A stretch of 38,849 bases of DNA. It comes from Candidatus Pacearchaeota archaeon (GTDB taxonomy: Archaea > Nanobdellota > Nanobdellia > Pacearchaeales > GW2011-AR1). The DNA lies in NCBI GenBank assembly GCA_018221305.1, contig JAAOYK010000046.1, positions 1-38,849 of the forward strand. The letters run 5' to 3'. The position numbers and the translations under genes were made by a program. This document shows positions 25,632 through 34,034 of the stretch, in pieces; the stretch's first letter is position 1; each line of letters opens with the position of its first letter. The notes beneath the pieces were generated by a model. That model searched no databases and was not told the DNA's origin. It saw only the letters and a program-made list of their open reading frames with translations.

Positions 25632-26198
25632 TTAATTTTGTAAATAGAACTTATAGACAAACAATTCTTCAAAATCTATCTTTTCTTTACCAATCAATTC
25701 ATATTTGTATCTTAACTTTCTTGCATGTTTTAGAATTACGTTGGATTTTGAAAGGCTTGAGAATAAGAGTAGAATTTCTCCATCTTCTTTTAGATGACTT
25801 TTTGCTTGATCTAAAAATTTAACGATTATTTCATAACCTTGTTCTCCTGCTGTTGTTGCCACACGAGACTCTTTTGGTTCACGTTTATCTTCTGGAAGAT
25901 AGGGGGGATTAAATACTATTAAATCAAAAGAATCCTCAATATTACTAAAAAGATCTGAATAAATTATTTTTAGATCTTTGTTTTGTTCTTTTAGTTGGGA
26001 TATAGCTAGCTGATTAATATCTGCAACAGTTATGTTCTCAAATCCTAAATCCAGTGCTGTTTTTGCCTGCACACCTGAACCAGTTCCCATGTCAAGAATA
26101 GATAGATCCTTATGTCGTTTTTTATTGTTATCTTTTAAATAACTAGCAATACATCTAGCTAAAAGGTAAGAATCTTCGCGAGGTTGATAAATTTCCAT
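25632..26198 (-). CDS. HemK/Mtq2-like glutamine (or lysine) N-methyltransferase
   Basis: This 188-residue class I S-adenosylmethionine methyltransferase begins MEIYQPREDSYLL, the characteristic Mtq2-type N-terminus. It has SAM-binding LDMGTGSGVQAKTAL, then the catalytic NPPYLP motif that positions a target amide. Archaeal and eukaryotic relatives methylate the GGQ glutamine of release factor aRF1/eRF1, usually with a Trm112 partner; that substrate is inferred here. Length matches the compact archaeal form, which lacks the N-terminal helical domain of bacterial PrmC. It has its own leaderless promoter. Confidence 0.9.
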   Translation of the reverse strand: MEIYQPREDSYLLARCIASYLKDNNKKRHKDLSILDMGTGSGVQAKTALDLGFENITVADINQLAISQLKEQNKDLKIIYSDLFSNIEDSFDLIVFNPPYLPEDKREPKESRVATTAGEQGYEIIVKFLDQAKSHLKEDGEILLLFSSLSKSNVILKHARKLRYKYELIGKEKIDFEELFVYKFYLQN

Positions 26199-26219
26199 AG
26201 TAAAACTAGAAAAAGGATA

Positions 26220-26227
26220 TATTTAAA
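26220..26227 (-). promoter_or_regulatory. TATA box for the HemK/Mtq2-like gene
   Basis: On the minus strand TTTAAATA is centred 25.5 bases before the ATG at 26198. It abuts a 13-base tandem duplication. Confidence 0.55.
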
Positions 26228-26253
26228 ATTAATATCAAGAATTAATATCAAGA
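26228..26253. repeat. Perfect tandem duplication, 2 x 13 bases
   Basis: ATTAATATCAAGA occurs twice head to tail. It spans the stop codon of the tail-anchored protein gene and ends next to the TATA box of the methyltransferase gene, so it sets the spacing between the two genes. Confidence 0.85.
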
Positions 26254-26760
26254 AAAAAACGAAAGTATTGATTTTCTAAAAAATAGGGTTACAACCAAAA
26301 CACCTATCAAAAGAATCAAAAATATAAACAAAAGAATTTCTTTAAAGTAATTTGGCTTAGCATGACCAATCTTTCTTAGCTGGTTTGATATTGGTCCAGT
26401 TGGTCGAGGAACACTTGCTGGAGCAGATATTGCTTGCTTGATTGAATTACTAGAATTTATCATCCCACCTTGAGGTTTTGGCAATTGTTGTGTTGATTGT
26501 TGAGGCTGAGGGGTAGGACTTGGAGGAACTTGTTTCATACTATTTTGTTTTGGAAAAAAAGTTTTTTGATCCGGCATAGTAAGATGCTCATCAGGCATCG
26601 TCTCTTGCAAATGAATAGCACCACCACCAATAAATTTTGCCGCTTCTTGAACCTCGCGAACATTATATCCTGAATTAATTAATACTTCAACAGAGGTTCG
26701 AAGTGGTTCACCATTTGCTACAGCATTATTTAATGCAGTTAATATTTCCTCATTTACCAT
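26248..26760 (-). CDS. Tail-anchored proline-rich protein coupled to RNase J
   Basis: This 170-residue protein has three parts. Residues 1-48 form a small helical domain (EEILTALNNAVANGEPLRTS, YNVREVQEAAKFIG) with the look of a short ubiquitin-associated-like or repeat-type helix bundle. Residues about 55-125 are a Pro/Gln/Ser-rich, probably disordered linker. One C-terminal membrane helix (EILLFIFLILLIGVLVVTLF) ends in a short basic tail. There is no signal peptide, so the N-terminal domain should face the cytoplasm. Its ATG overlaps the RNase J stop by one base (TAATG), suggesting translational coupling. A membrane tether or adaptor role for RNase J is an inference from that linkage only. 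Similar domain-linker-helix proteins appear in related archaea. Confidence 0.75.
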   Translation of the reverse strand: MVNEEILTALNNAVANGEPLRTSVEVLINSGYNVREVQEAAKFIGGGAIHLQETMPDEHLTMPDQKTFFPKQNSMKQVPPSPTPQPQQSTQQLPKPQGGMINSSNSIKQAISAPASVPRPTGPISNQLRKIGHAKPNYFKEILLFIFLILLIGVLVVTLFFRKSILSFFS

Positions 26761-28094
26761 TATTTAAACGTCAAACGATCACCATCATTTACTAAATGCA
26801 AGTAATGACCATTGTATCCCATTTCTTTTGCAAGATCAATCATTGGTCCAATTTTACTATGATCCCCATGAGCAGGAATAATATGCTCTGGATTAATCAT
26901 ATTAATGAAATCTCGTAAATCCTCACGGCCAGCATGACCTGAAACATGAACATTGTTAAATAAACGGATCCCACGTTTTTTGAACCGATTATCCAGACGC
27001 TGTCTGTTTTCAATATTTACTTTTGTTGGAATTACTGATGAAGAGAAAATAATATGATCTTCTCGTTGGAACTGAAAATGTAACCTATTTCGTGCCAAAC
27101 GATCCAAAATGCTTCCGGGCTCTCCCTGATGACCAGTGCATACTACCATGTACTCTTTTCTTTTTCTTTGTACAAGCTTTAATTTTTTCTCTACCTGATT
27201 TCTATATGTTGCTATCTCAAAATCATTAGCAAAAGGGCACATGTCAATCCTTTTAGAAGCAAGAACATATTTTTTTAAACTTCTACCTAAAAAAATTATT
27301 TTACGATTTAAGCGTTTACCAAATTCTACAATAGATTTTAAGCGCGCAATGTGTGAAGAAAAAGTTGTTACGAAAAGCGCAGCATCTTCGTTGCTAGTTG
27401 TCAGCATTACGTCTTCAAGCAAAGTACGGGCAACCTTTTCACTTGCAGTCTTTCTTTCATCTCCAGAATATAACGAATCCACAATTAACACCTTTACACC
27501 TTCACGTGCCAGCTCTTTTAATTTTTCATAATTTGGCCTTTTTCCAAGTATTGGATTATTATCAAACTTGAAATCATTAGAATATAAGACCACACCTTGA
27601 GGAGTATGTAAGGCAAGCATTGACGTCTGAATTGTCGAATGAGTAATGTTGACAAATTCTAATTTATATCTTCGATTTTTTCCTTGGATATAATAAAAAG
27701 AGTTTGGCTGAACCGTTCTAATCTTATTACTTAAAAAAATATTTTCATCTTTTAAAATTGATTTTAAAACTTCAATTGTAAACGGGGTTCCTACAATTTC
27801 TGCATTATATCTGTGCGCAAGAAGTGGAATAGCACCAATATGATCTAAATGTGCATGGCTGGGAATTATCGCGCGAACTTTGCCACGTAAATTTTCTCTA
27901 TCAAGTATTAAGTCGTTTGGCACTGCAGCAATTGATCTAAGTTTTTTTTCAGTATAAACTTTTTCTGATTCTTCTAACTCAACTATTGGAGGTAAAAAAA
28001 AACCACAATCAAAAAGTATAACATCATCACCCAAGTCTACAGCAGTCATATTTTTTCCTACTTCATTATATCCGCCAATAGTATAAATCTTCAT
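26760..28094 (-). CDS. rnj: Archaeal ribonuclease J (beta-CASP 5'-3' exonuclease)
   Basis: This RNA-decay enzyme of the metallo-beta-lactamase/beta-CASP fold has SHAHLDHIG near residue 79, THSTIQTSMLALHTPQG, YSNDFKFD, VTTFSSHIARLKSI, VCTGHQGEPGSIL, HVSGHAGREDL and PAHGDHSK, the complete set. It lacks the N-terminal KH domains of FttA. I infer the start at 28094 (MKIYTIGGYNEVG) because AAGGAGG lies 9 bases upstream. The track frame begins 7 codons earlier at a TTG, and those codons include the Shine-Dalgarno itself. From 28094 it is 444 residues. It is co-translated with the tail-anchored protein. Confidence 0.95.
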   Translation of the reverse strand: MKIYTIGGYNEVGKNMTAVDLGDDVILFDCGFFLPPIVELEESEKVYTEKKLRSIAAVPNDLILDRENLRGKVRAIIPSHAHLDHIGAIPLLAHRYNAEIVGTPFTIEVLKSILKDENIFLSNKIRTVQPNSFYYIQGKNRRYKLEFVNITHSTIQTSMLALHTPQGVVLYSNDFKFDNNPILGKRPNYEKLKELAREGVKVLIVDSLYSGDERKTASEKVARTLLEDVMLTTSNEDAALFVTTFSSHIARLKSIVEFGKRLNRKIIFLGRSLKKYVLASKRIDMCPFANDFEIATYRNQVEKKLKLVQRKRKEYMVVCTGHQGEPGSILDRLARNRLHFQFQREDHIIFSSSVIPTKVNIENRQRLDNRFKKRGIRLFNNVHVSGHAGREDLRDFINMINPEHIIPAHGDHSKIGPMIDLAKEMGYNGHYLHLVNDGDRLTFK

Positions 28095-28103
28095 ATCTGT
28101 TTT

Positions 28104-28110
28104 CCTCCTT
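28104..28110 (-). promoter_or_regulatory. Strong Shine-Dalgarno for RNase J
   Basis: AAGGAGG on the minus strand lies 9 bases before the ATG at 28094 and decides that start. An AT-rich TATA candidate (ATATATTTAAAC) lies further upstream around 28140, giving a short leader. Confidence 0.65.
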
Positions 28111-28205
28111 ATCAATAATACAATAATTATGCATTAGTTTAAATATATTTGTTTTTATAGAAAGTGTTATATACCAAGTTTTTCTTTAAATTATTAAGAT
28201 TATTG

Positions 28206-28219
28206 AGGTGAAAACACCT
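28206..28219. promoter_or_regulatory. Perfect dyad AGGTG-AAAA-CACCT upstream of the GT4 gene
   Basis: This inverted repeat has 5-base arms and an AAAA loop. It lies 34 bases before the GTG start and just downstream of TATA-like sequences (TTTAAATT at 28185-28192, and TTATATAC near 28170). It could be an operator at the transcription start or a small leader hairpin. Confidence 0.3.
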
Positions 28220-28252
28220 TAGATTGACTTCTGGGACTACGAAAGATTTTCA

Positions 28253-29626
28253 GTGAATAAAGAAAAAATGGATATTGAATATAAAAATCCTGTACATATT
28301 AATATTGTTAGTACGTACCCCAAAAGAGGATGTGGTATTGGAGATTTTAATTGGGACTTTTTAAAAAGTACTCAAAATATCACAGGTGATGCTGGGCTTA
28401 TTAAAAGTTTTGGACATTACCCAATAATTCGGCCTGGAATGGAGCTTGAATATAATAAATTTATTAGTGATAGTTTAGAGCGTGAAATTATTCAAGATTA
28501 TCCTGCATCATGGAACGAAGCACTGCGTGATATTCGAGAAAAAAGTCATGCAATGGATGCTAAAGGGCTTGACAATATTGTAATGCTGCAGCACGAGTTT
28601 GGATTATATGCAGATCATTGGACGCGAGATAATGCAGTTAATTTTGTAAAAGGATTATATGATGAAAACATTGCGAATGTTATAGTACTTCATACTTTAA
28701 AGAAAAATCCTAGTGATCATGAAAAGCAGGTTATATCAGGCATGATGAAATATACTGATAAAGGAATAGTTCTTAGCAGGTCGGGGCCTAGAACTTTAAG
28801 AAAAGTTTATGGTGCTGAGCGAGGAAAAGCAATATATATCCCGCATGGGGTCCCTGAAGATAATACTAATGAAACTAAAAGAGAATTAAAAGAAAAGCGA
28901 GGCCTTTTATACAAAAGTAATGGAAAGGAAAGAAAAGTTTTAACATCTGCAGGATATATTTCACGTGGTAAAGGGCTTCATTATATGATACGTGCACTCC
29001 CTGATGTTATTAATACAAAGGAAGGAAAAGGAATAGTCTATTTAGTTGCAGGAGATACTCATCCAGAAGTTTTTAAAGATCAAGGAGATAAATATTGGCA
29101 ATGTCAAGTAAATCTGGCACGCAACTTAAAAATACCTGGAGCAATAATTAGTGAAGAAGAAAATGAAAGTGGCCAGAAATTAGAAAAAATTGTTGATCTA
29201 GACGGAAATAAAATTGATAACCTTGAGGGTGCAAATATTGTTTTTTGGAAAAAAAGATTTACAACCCCTGAATTAATGGGAATAATGAAAATGAGTGATG
29301 TTGGAATGGTTGGAAATTTAGATCCTGAACAAATCTCTAGTGGTCCTGGAGCATATTGGATAGGAAACCAAAGAACAACTATTGCTACAGAATCTACATT
29401 TTTTAAAGATTTAGAAGATGAAGGGATAGGACTTTTAGTAGGGTTTCATCAACCAAAAGATTTTGCTGACAGAATGAATCACTACCTAAGGTTATCTGTC
29501 AAAGATAGAAAAGATTTACGCTTCCTTACAATTGAAAAGGCAAATAATATGCAATGGGAAAAAGTTGCTAGAAACTATGTTGATTTAATGAGAGCACTAA
29601 TTCAGCACCGCAAAGAAGACTGGTGA
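28253..29626 (+). CDS. GT4-family glycosyltransferase
   Basis: This 457-residue GT-B fold glycosyltransferase has the N-terminal INIVSTYPKRGCGIGDF motif. Acceptor-domain motifs MLQHEFGLYADHW and VLHTLKKNP follow, then IPHGVP, the donor-domain opening TSAGYISRGKGLHYMIRALP and YLVAGDTHPEVFKDQGDKYW. The EQISSGPGAYW stretch is the usual nucleotide-sugar contact region. The subgroup with STYP.RxCGI and QHEFG motifs acts on extracellular or capsular glycans and disaccharides in other microbes; donor and acceptor here are unknown. No membrane helix is visible. The track start is a GTG at 28253; an ATG at 28268 is an alternative. It precedes surface genes and may glycosylate surface material, which is inference. 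Confidence 0.87.
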   Translation: MNKEKMDIEYKNPVHINIVSTYPKRGCGIGDFNWDFLKSTQNITGDAGLIKSFGHYPIIRPGMELEYNKFISDSLEREIIQDYPASWNEALRDIREKSHAMDAKGLDNIVMLQHEFGLYADHWTRDNAVNFVKGLYDENIANVIVLHTLKKNPSDHEKQVISGMMKYTDKGIVLSRSGPRTLRKVYGAERGKAIYIPHGVPEDNTNETKRELKEKRGLLYKSNGKERKVLTSAGYISRGKGLHYMIRALPDVINTKEGKGIVYLVAGDTHPEVFKDQGDKYWQCQVNLARNLKIPGAIISEEENESGQKLEKIVDLDGNKIDNLEGANIVFWKKRFTTPELMGIMKMSDVGMVGNLDPEQISSGPGAYWIGNQRTTIATESTFFKDLEDEGIGLLVGFHQPKDFADRMNHYLRLSVKDRKDLRFLTIEKANNMQWEKVARNYVDLMRALIQHRKEDW

Positions 29627-29653
29627 CCTTAATGTTTTTATACCTTGATTTCA

Positions 29654-29661
29654 TTTAAATA
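29654..29661 (+). promoter_or_regulatory. TATA box for the eight-cysteine protein/subtilase operon
   Basis: TTTAAATA is centred about 30.5 bases before the ATG at 29688. It is the clearest promoter upstream of the surface protease pair and, through the ATGA overlap, possibly of rnp2. Confidence 0.5.
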
Positions 29662-29687
29662 TCATTAAATTAATTAATAGTTTTATC

Positions 29688-30023
29688 ATGAAAATTAAGA
29701 AAAAAAAAGGGATCAAAAAGGTTAGAATTACGCATAATAAAAGTTTACTTTATGTTATTGCTGTTCTTTTTGTATTATTTATAATTGTTATAATTTTGGC
29801 AATGAAAAATAGTCCTGAAAAAGAAGATGTTGTTAGTGAATGTAATATTGATACAGACTGTGTTCCAGATACATGTTGTCACCCAGAATCATGCGTTGCA
29901 AAAGATTTAGCACCAGATTGTACATCTGCATTTTGTAGCTTGGAGTGTTCTAGTGTACTTGATTGTGAGGCGAGCAGTTGTTCATGTGTTAATAATAAAT
30001 GCGAAGTTATTAATAACAAATAG
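29688..30023 (+). CDS. Eight-cysteine-cluster-type membrane-anchored small protein
   Basis: This 111-residue protein has a very basic N-terminus (MKIKKKKGIKKVR), one membrane helix (LLYVIAVLFVLFIIVIILAM) and an exterior domain with 12 cysteines. The pattern CNIDTDCVPDTCCHPESCV followed by spaced CxxxC and CSCVNNKC resembles the eight-cysteine-cluster domain found in many archaeal and bacterial surface proteins. The function of that domain is unknown. The stop is immediately followed by the start of the subtilase (no gap). A tightly linked small Cys-rich domain could act as inhibitor, chaperone or partner of the protease; that is a hypothesis only. Confidence 0.75.
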   Translation: MKIKKKKGIKKVRITHNKSLLYVIAVLFVLFIIVIILAMKNSPEKEDVVSECNIDTDCVPDTCCHPESCVAKDLAPDCTSAFCSLECSSVLDCEASSCSCVNNKCEVINNK

Positions 30024-33000
30024 ATGAATCAAAAAAGAAGTATAATAACAACGGTTGTATTAATTGGAGTTTTATTAATTAGCATTTTATTAGTTAGTTC
30101 TGTATCACAAGATGTTGAAACAAAAGACCCACTTATTAGAAAAATTGTTTATGACAAATTAGAAGAAAATAATGAAATTCCAGTAATAATAAAATTAAAA
30201 GAAAGAAAACAAAAAGGACTTTTTTCTAAATTTGCAAGGGATAATGATATTGAGTCTAGACTTATGAGAAAGAAAGCATTTGATAAATCTCGAGACATAA
30301 TATATATTAAAGCAACAAAGGAAGATATACTTGAACTTGAAAAAGAAAATGATATTGAATCAATTGAATATGCTTTTTTGTTTAAAAAAAATTTACAAAA
30401 TGCAGTAAATGTTATGAATTTTACTCAAAGCTGGAACGCTCAATCAGCTAGCATTAACATTACAGGCCTTGATGAAACAATCTGTATTATTGATTCGGGA
30501 GTTAATTTTTCTCATCCAGACCTTGTTGGAAAAAACAGAACATGTATTATTGATTGTTTTAATAAAGCGTGTGTAGAAAATTGTTCAATAGGAGACGATG
30601 ATGCTCATGGAACACATGTTGCAGGAATTATCTCTGCAACAGGCGGAATAAAAGGGGTAGCACCAAATTCTACATTAATTGGAGTTAAAGTATTAAATTC
30701 ATCTGGTAGTGCGCATCATGTTACTGGAGCAGATGATATTGCTAATGCTATTGATTGGTGTATTGCACAAAGAGATACACATAACATAAGTGTTATTTCA
30801 ATGAGTTTGGGAAGTTCTGGACTTTTTAGTTCTTATTGTGATTCATCATTTTCATCAACAATGACGCCATCAATTAATAATGCTACAAAATATAACATAA
30901 GTGTTATTGCTGCATCAGGAAATGATGGGAGTTCTACAGGGATTGCAAGCCCTGCATGTATACAAAATTCTACAGCAGTAGCCGCGACAACAAAAGCTAA
31001 TGTAATGGCTAGTTATTCTGATAGAAACAGTCTTATAGATTTATTAGCTACAGGAAGTTCTATTAACTCAACAAGGTATGATCCGGGAGGATGTGATCCT
31101 CTTTGTACGTGCAGTGGTAATTATATGATTTGTTCAGGAACAAGTATGGCAACACCAATGGTTGCAGGTGCTTTTGCTTTAATTCGTCAATTTAATAGAT
31201 TACAAAATAATCAAATCTTAACACCTCAACAAATAGAAAATACATTTAACAGTACTGGATATAATGTTGCTGATGCTGGTTCTGGATTAAACTATTCACG
31301 TATTGACGTTTTATCAGCATTATATTCATTAGGTTATAAATCTCCTAGAGAAGCGACTATTGCATTTATGGGTGATGCTAGACCTTACAATGTTGGTGAC
31401 GGAAGTTCTCAACTTCAAAATGATTTAAATGCAACAGACGACAGCTTAGTTATTGGAAGTGGAAGACTTCTAGATGCTATAGTTTTTGTAGGAGATATGG
31501 ATTATGTTAATTATTCAGCAGGAAGAAATACAGAAGAAGCACATAATGGATCAGATATAAGAAATGTTCCAAGATTTTATGGGCTTGGAAATCATGAAAT
31601 TGATGATACTTATGACATTGATCCGATTAGAAAATATTTTGCAAGTTATAACTATACGCCAAATCCAGGCCCATTAGGAACAGAGAGTACAACTTATTCT
31701 TTTGACAAAGGAGATATGCATATTGTAATGATAAATCCTTACTGGGATGGAGATAATAATGGAGACTGTGCCTGGTTTAATAATGTTGCTGGAGATAATG
31801 ATGATGTTTGTATGAAGTATAGCACAAGTGATGGGGGATATATTACTGATGAATTATTTGAGTGGTTAAAGTCAGATTTAAGAAATTCAACAAAACCTTA
31901 TAAAATTGTGGCAAGTCATGAACCAGCATACCCCCTTTACAGACATGTAGGAGACTCACTAGATGCAAACATAACTAATAGAGATAAATTTTGGAATTTA
32001 TTGAGAACTGAAAAAGTTATTGCGCACATGACTGCACATACACATCGGTATGTTTTTAATGAATATGATGGTGTATTTGAAATTAATAACGGAGTTAGTG
32101 GAAGAATGGTTGGTGGAAGCTATGATCCCTATGCCGCAGTAATCTATGCACATACAGATACAAATGGTAATTTTGAGATTAGGACTGCAAGAGAAGAACC
32201 AAGTTGGGCTAATCCAAATATTTCAACATTTACAAGAATTAATATTACTAATCAGACATTAATTAATTCATGGGCTGGTGCAGGTACTGTTTCAAAGTAT
32301 TTTATTGATAGAAATAATTCTGATCAGGCAAACCCAAATTGGACAGCATATAATAATTCTCAGTGGTGGTCTTTAGGATTTAATGAAAGTGCGACTAATT
32401 GGAGCGATGGAGAATTAGGTACTGGATATGATTCTACTAATCCTAATGCTTGGGGATGGATAAATGAGAATATAAGTGTTAATAATGGAACTTATGGAAT
32501 CTTTCAAAGAATAAATTTTACTGCGTACAGTAAGTCTATTTATAATAGAATGATTCTTGGTCTTGATTATGATGACTCTATAATTGTCTGGTTAAATGGT
32601 GTTAAAATATATGAATCAGATAATGCCCCAATTGTTAGTTCTGGAGATATTTGGGATAAAAATGCAAGTTCTCAGAACAGTTCATTAGGGGATGAATCTT
32701 ATTCTCCAAATTTTAATTATATTGATATTACAGGATATATTGGTAATCTAAATGATGGAGAAAACTTGATTGCAATAGGAAACTGGAATGTAAACCTTAG
32801 TTCAACAGATTTGATCTCAGCAGCAAAGCTTGTGATCCAACAAGTAGATGCACCTGAAGTAATAATAAACACACCTACCGCAGTTACATATACTAGCTCC
32901 TTAATTATATTTAATGTTACCTTAGATGAAGATGGTTATTGTGAATACTCCCTTGATGACGGATCAACTAATATTACAATGAGTTCTACTGACAATAGAA

Positions 33001-33758
33001 CTTGGAATGCATCACAAACTATTTCAGATGGAAGCTATACAGCTAGATTTTATTGCAACGACAGTTCAGGATATAATAATTATACTGAGACAGTAAGTTT
33101 TGGTGTCTCTACAGCACCTATTGTTCAAAATAATGGCGGAAATAATGGAGGAGGGGGAACACCTACAGGTGTAACTTATGTTCCAAGTTTTGCAGAAGTA
33201 GTAGTAGGATATTCAAAAGGTTTAAGTGCTGATGACAAGGTTAAATTTAAACAAACCCCAACAGGAATTGATCATACCTTAACACTTAATAGCATAGTGA
33301 ACACGCAAAGTGTTAATATCACAATACAAAGCACTCCAATAACTTTTATTCTTCAACTTGGAGAAGAGAAAAAAATTAACTTAAATAATAATGGATATTA
33401 TGATCTTTCAGTCAAGCTTAGCTCAATACTCAACAGTAAAGCAAATATTGCAATAAAAACTATTAAAGAATTAATAAATGAAATAGTGATTACAAACAAT
33501 AACACAAATAATGATAGTCTTGGGGATGATCCTTTTAAAAAAGAAAACCCAAAACTTAAACCAAATCTGGTTATGATAATATTTTATTTTGTTGTAATAA
33601 TTATTGTTATCTTTTTGATCGTGCTTATAGTTTTTATGTCTACAAAAAATAAAAAACTTAAAGATGATATAAAAAATAAAACAAAACAGAAAGAAAAATC
33701 AATTAAAAATTACAAACAAGTATTTAATAACCATGTCCGTCCTAAAGATGTAAGATGA
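30024..33758 (+). CDS. Surface subtilase fused to a metallophosphoesterase, membrane-anchored
   Basis: This is a single open frame of 1244 residues. After a signal peptide or helix (IITTVVLIGVLLISILLVSS) comes an I9-like propeptide region (about 35-125). The peptidase S8 domain (about 150-435) has the complete triad: Asp157 (CIIDSGV), His195 (HGTHVAG) and Ser374 (GTSMATPM), with oxyanion Asn300. A calcineurin-type phosphoesterase follows at about 445-700: GDAR (Asp451), VGDMD, GLGNHE (Asn523 and His524), SHEP (His632) and AHTH (His672 and His674). A carbohydrate-binding-like beta domain (about 735-940), an Ig-like segment (about 945-1030), a glycine-rich linker and a C-terminal membrane helix (about 1178-1206) with a basic tail complete it. 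It is predicted to be a cell-surface protease-phosphatase. Substrates are unknown. It overlaps rnp2 by ATGA. Confidence 0.9.
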   Translation: MNQKRSIITTVVLIGVLLISILLVSSVSQDVETKDPLIRKIVYDKLEENNEIPVIIKLKERKQKGLFSKFARDNDIESRLMRKKAFDKSRDIIYIKATKEDILELEKENDIESIEYAFLFKKNLQNAVNVMNFTQSWNAQSASINITGLDETICIIDSGVNFSHPDLVGKNRTCIIDCFNKACVENCSIGDDDAHGTHVAGIISATGGIKGVAPNSTLIGVKVLNSSGSAHHVTGADDIANAIDWCIAQRDTHNISVISMSLGSSGLFSSYCDSSFSSTMTPSINNATKYNISVIAASGNDGSSTGIASPACIQNSTAVAATTKANVMASYSDRNSLIDLLATGSSINSTRYDPGGCDPLCTCSGNYMICSGTSMATPMVAGAFALIRQFNRLQNNQILTPQQIENTFNSTGYNVADAGSGLNYSRIDVLSALYSLGYKSPREATIAFMGDARPYNVGDGSSQLQNDLNATDDSLVIGSGRLLDAIVFVGDMDYVNYSAGRNTEEAHNGSDIRNVPRFYGLGNHEIDDTYDIDPIRKYFASYNYTPNPGPLGTESTTYSFDKGDMHIVMINPYWDGDNNGDCAWFNNVAGDNDDVCMKYSTSDGGYITDELFEWLKSDLRNSTKPYKIVASHEPAYPLYRHVGDSLDANITNRDKFWNLLRTEKVIAHMTAHTHRYVFNEYDGVFEINNGVSGRMVGGSYDPYAAVIYAHTDTNGNFEIRTAREEPSWANPNISTFTRINITNQTLINSWAGAGTVSKYFIDRNNSDQANPNWTAYNNSQWWSLGFNESATNWSDGELGTGYDSTNPNAWGWINENISVNNGTYGIFQRINFTAYSKSIYNRMILGLDYDDSIIVWLNGVKIYESDNAPIVSSGDIWDKNASSQNSSLGDESYSPNFNYIDITGYIGNLNDGENLIAIGNWNVNLSSTDLISAAKLVIQQVDAPEVIINTPTAVTYTSSLIIFNVTLDEDGYCEYSLDDGSTNITMSSTDNRTWNASQTISDGSYTARFYCNDSSGYNNYTETVSFGVSTAPIVQNNGGNNGGGGTPTGVTYVPSFAEVVVGYSKGLSADDKVKFKQTPTGIDHTLTLNSIVNTQSVNITIQSTPITFILQLGEEKKINLNNNGYYDLSVKLSSILNSKANIAIKTIKELINEIVITNNNTNNDSLGDDPFKKENPKLKPNLVMIIFYFVVIIIVIFLIVLIVFMSTKNKKLKDDIKNKTKQKEKSIKNYKQVFNNHVRPKDVR

Positions 33759-34033
33759 AAGCAGTAATACCATCCCATAGAGAGAAAAAAAGATATTTAT
33801 TAATAAACAGTAAAGGTCTGGACAAAAAGATTATAGATGAAACGATACTTGATTCTCTTGGAATTTTAGGGTATGCAAAAGCATGTCCAAAAATTATCAA
33901 AAAAAGTAAAGATTCAATTATTCTTTCAATAAATCGAAAATCTTTAAACGATATCCAGGCAAGTTTTGTTCTAAGTAGTAAAGATATTAGCATAACAAAA
34001 GTCAGTGGTAATATTAACAATTTAAAACCATAA
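33755..34033 (+). CDS. rnp2: Ribonuclease P protein component 2 (Pop5), short form
   Basis: This protein subunit of archaeal RNase P helps the RNA remove 5' leaders from pre-tRNA. The start MKAVIPSHREKKRYLLI matches the Pop5 family opening (MKxLPPxxRxKKRYI), and the end ISITKVSGNINNL matches the conserved VSGTI strand. At 92 residues it is shorter than most archaeal Pop5 proteins (about 110-130), with loss from the central helices or the C-terminus. Position directly before psmA matches the archaeal exosome superoperon. The ATG overlaps the subtilase stop as ATGA. The partner Rpp30 gene is not in this window. Confidence 0.85.
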   Translation: MKAVIPSHREKKRYLLINSKGLDKKIIDETILDSLGILGYAKACPKIIKKSKDSIILSINRKSLNDIQASFVLSSKDISITKVSGNINNLKP

Positions 34034-34034
34034 G

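Noticed and set aside
28095-28115. Seven-codon upstream extension of RNase J from a TTG
   Set aside because: These codons contain the AAGGAGG Shine-Dalgarno sequence for the ATG at 28094.
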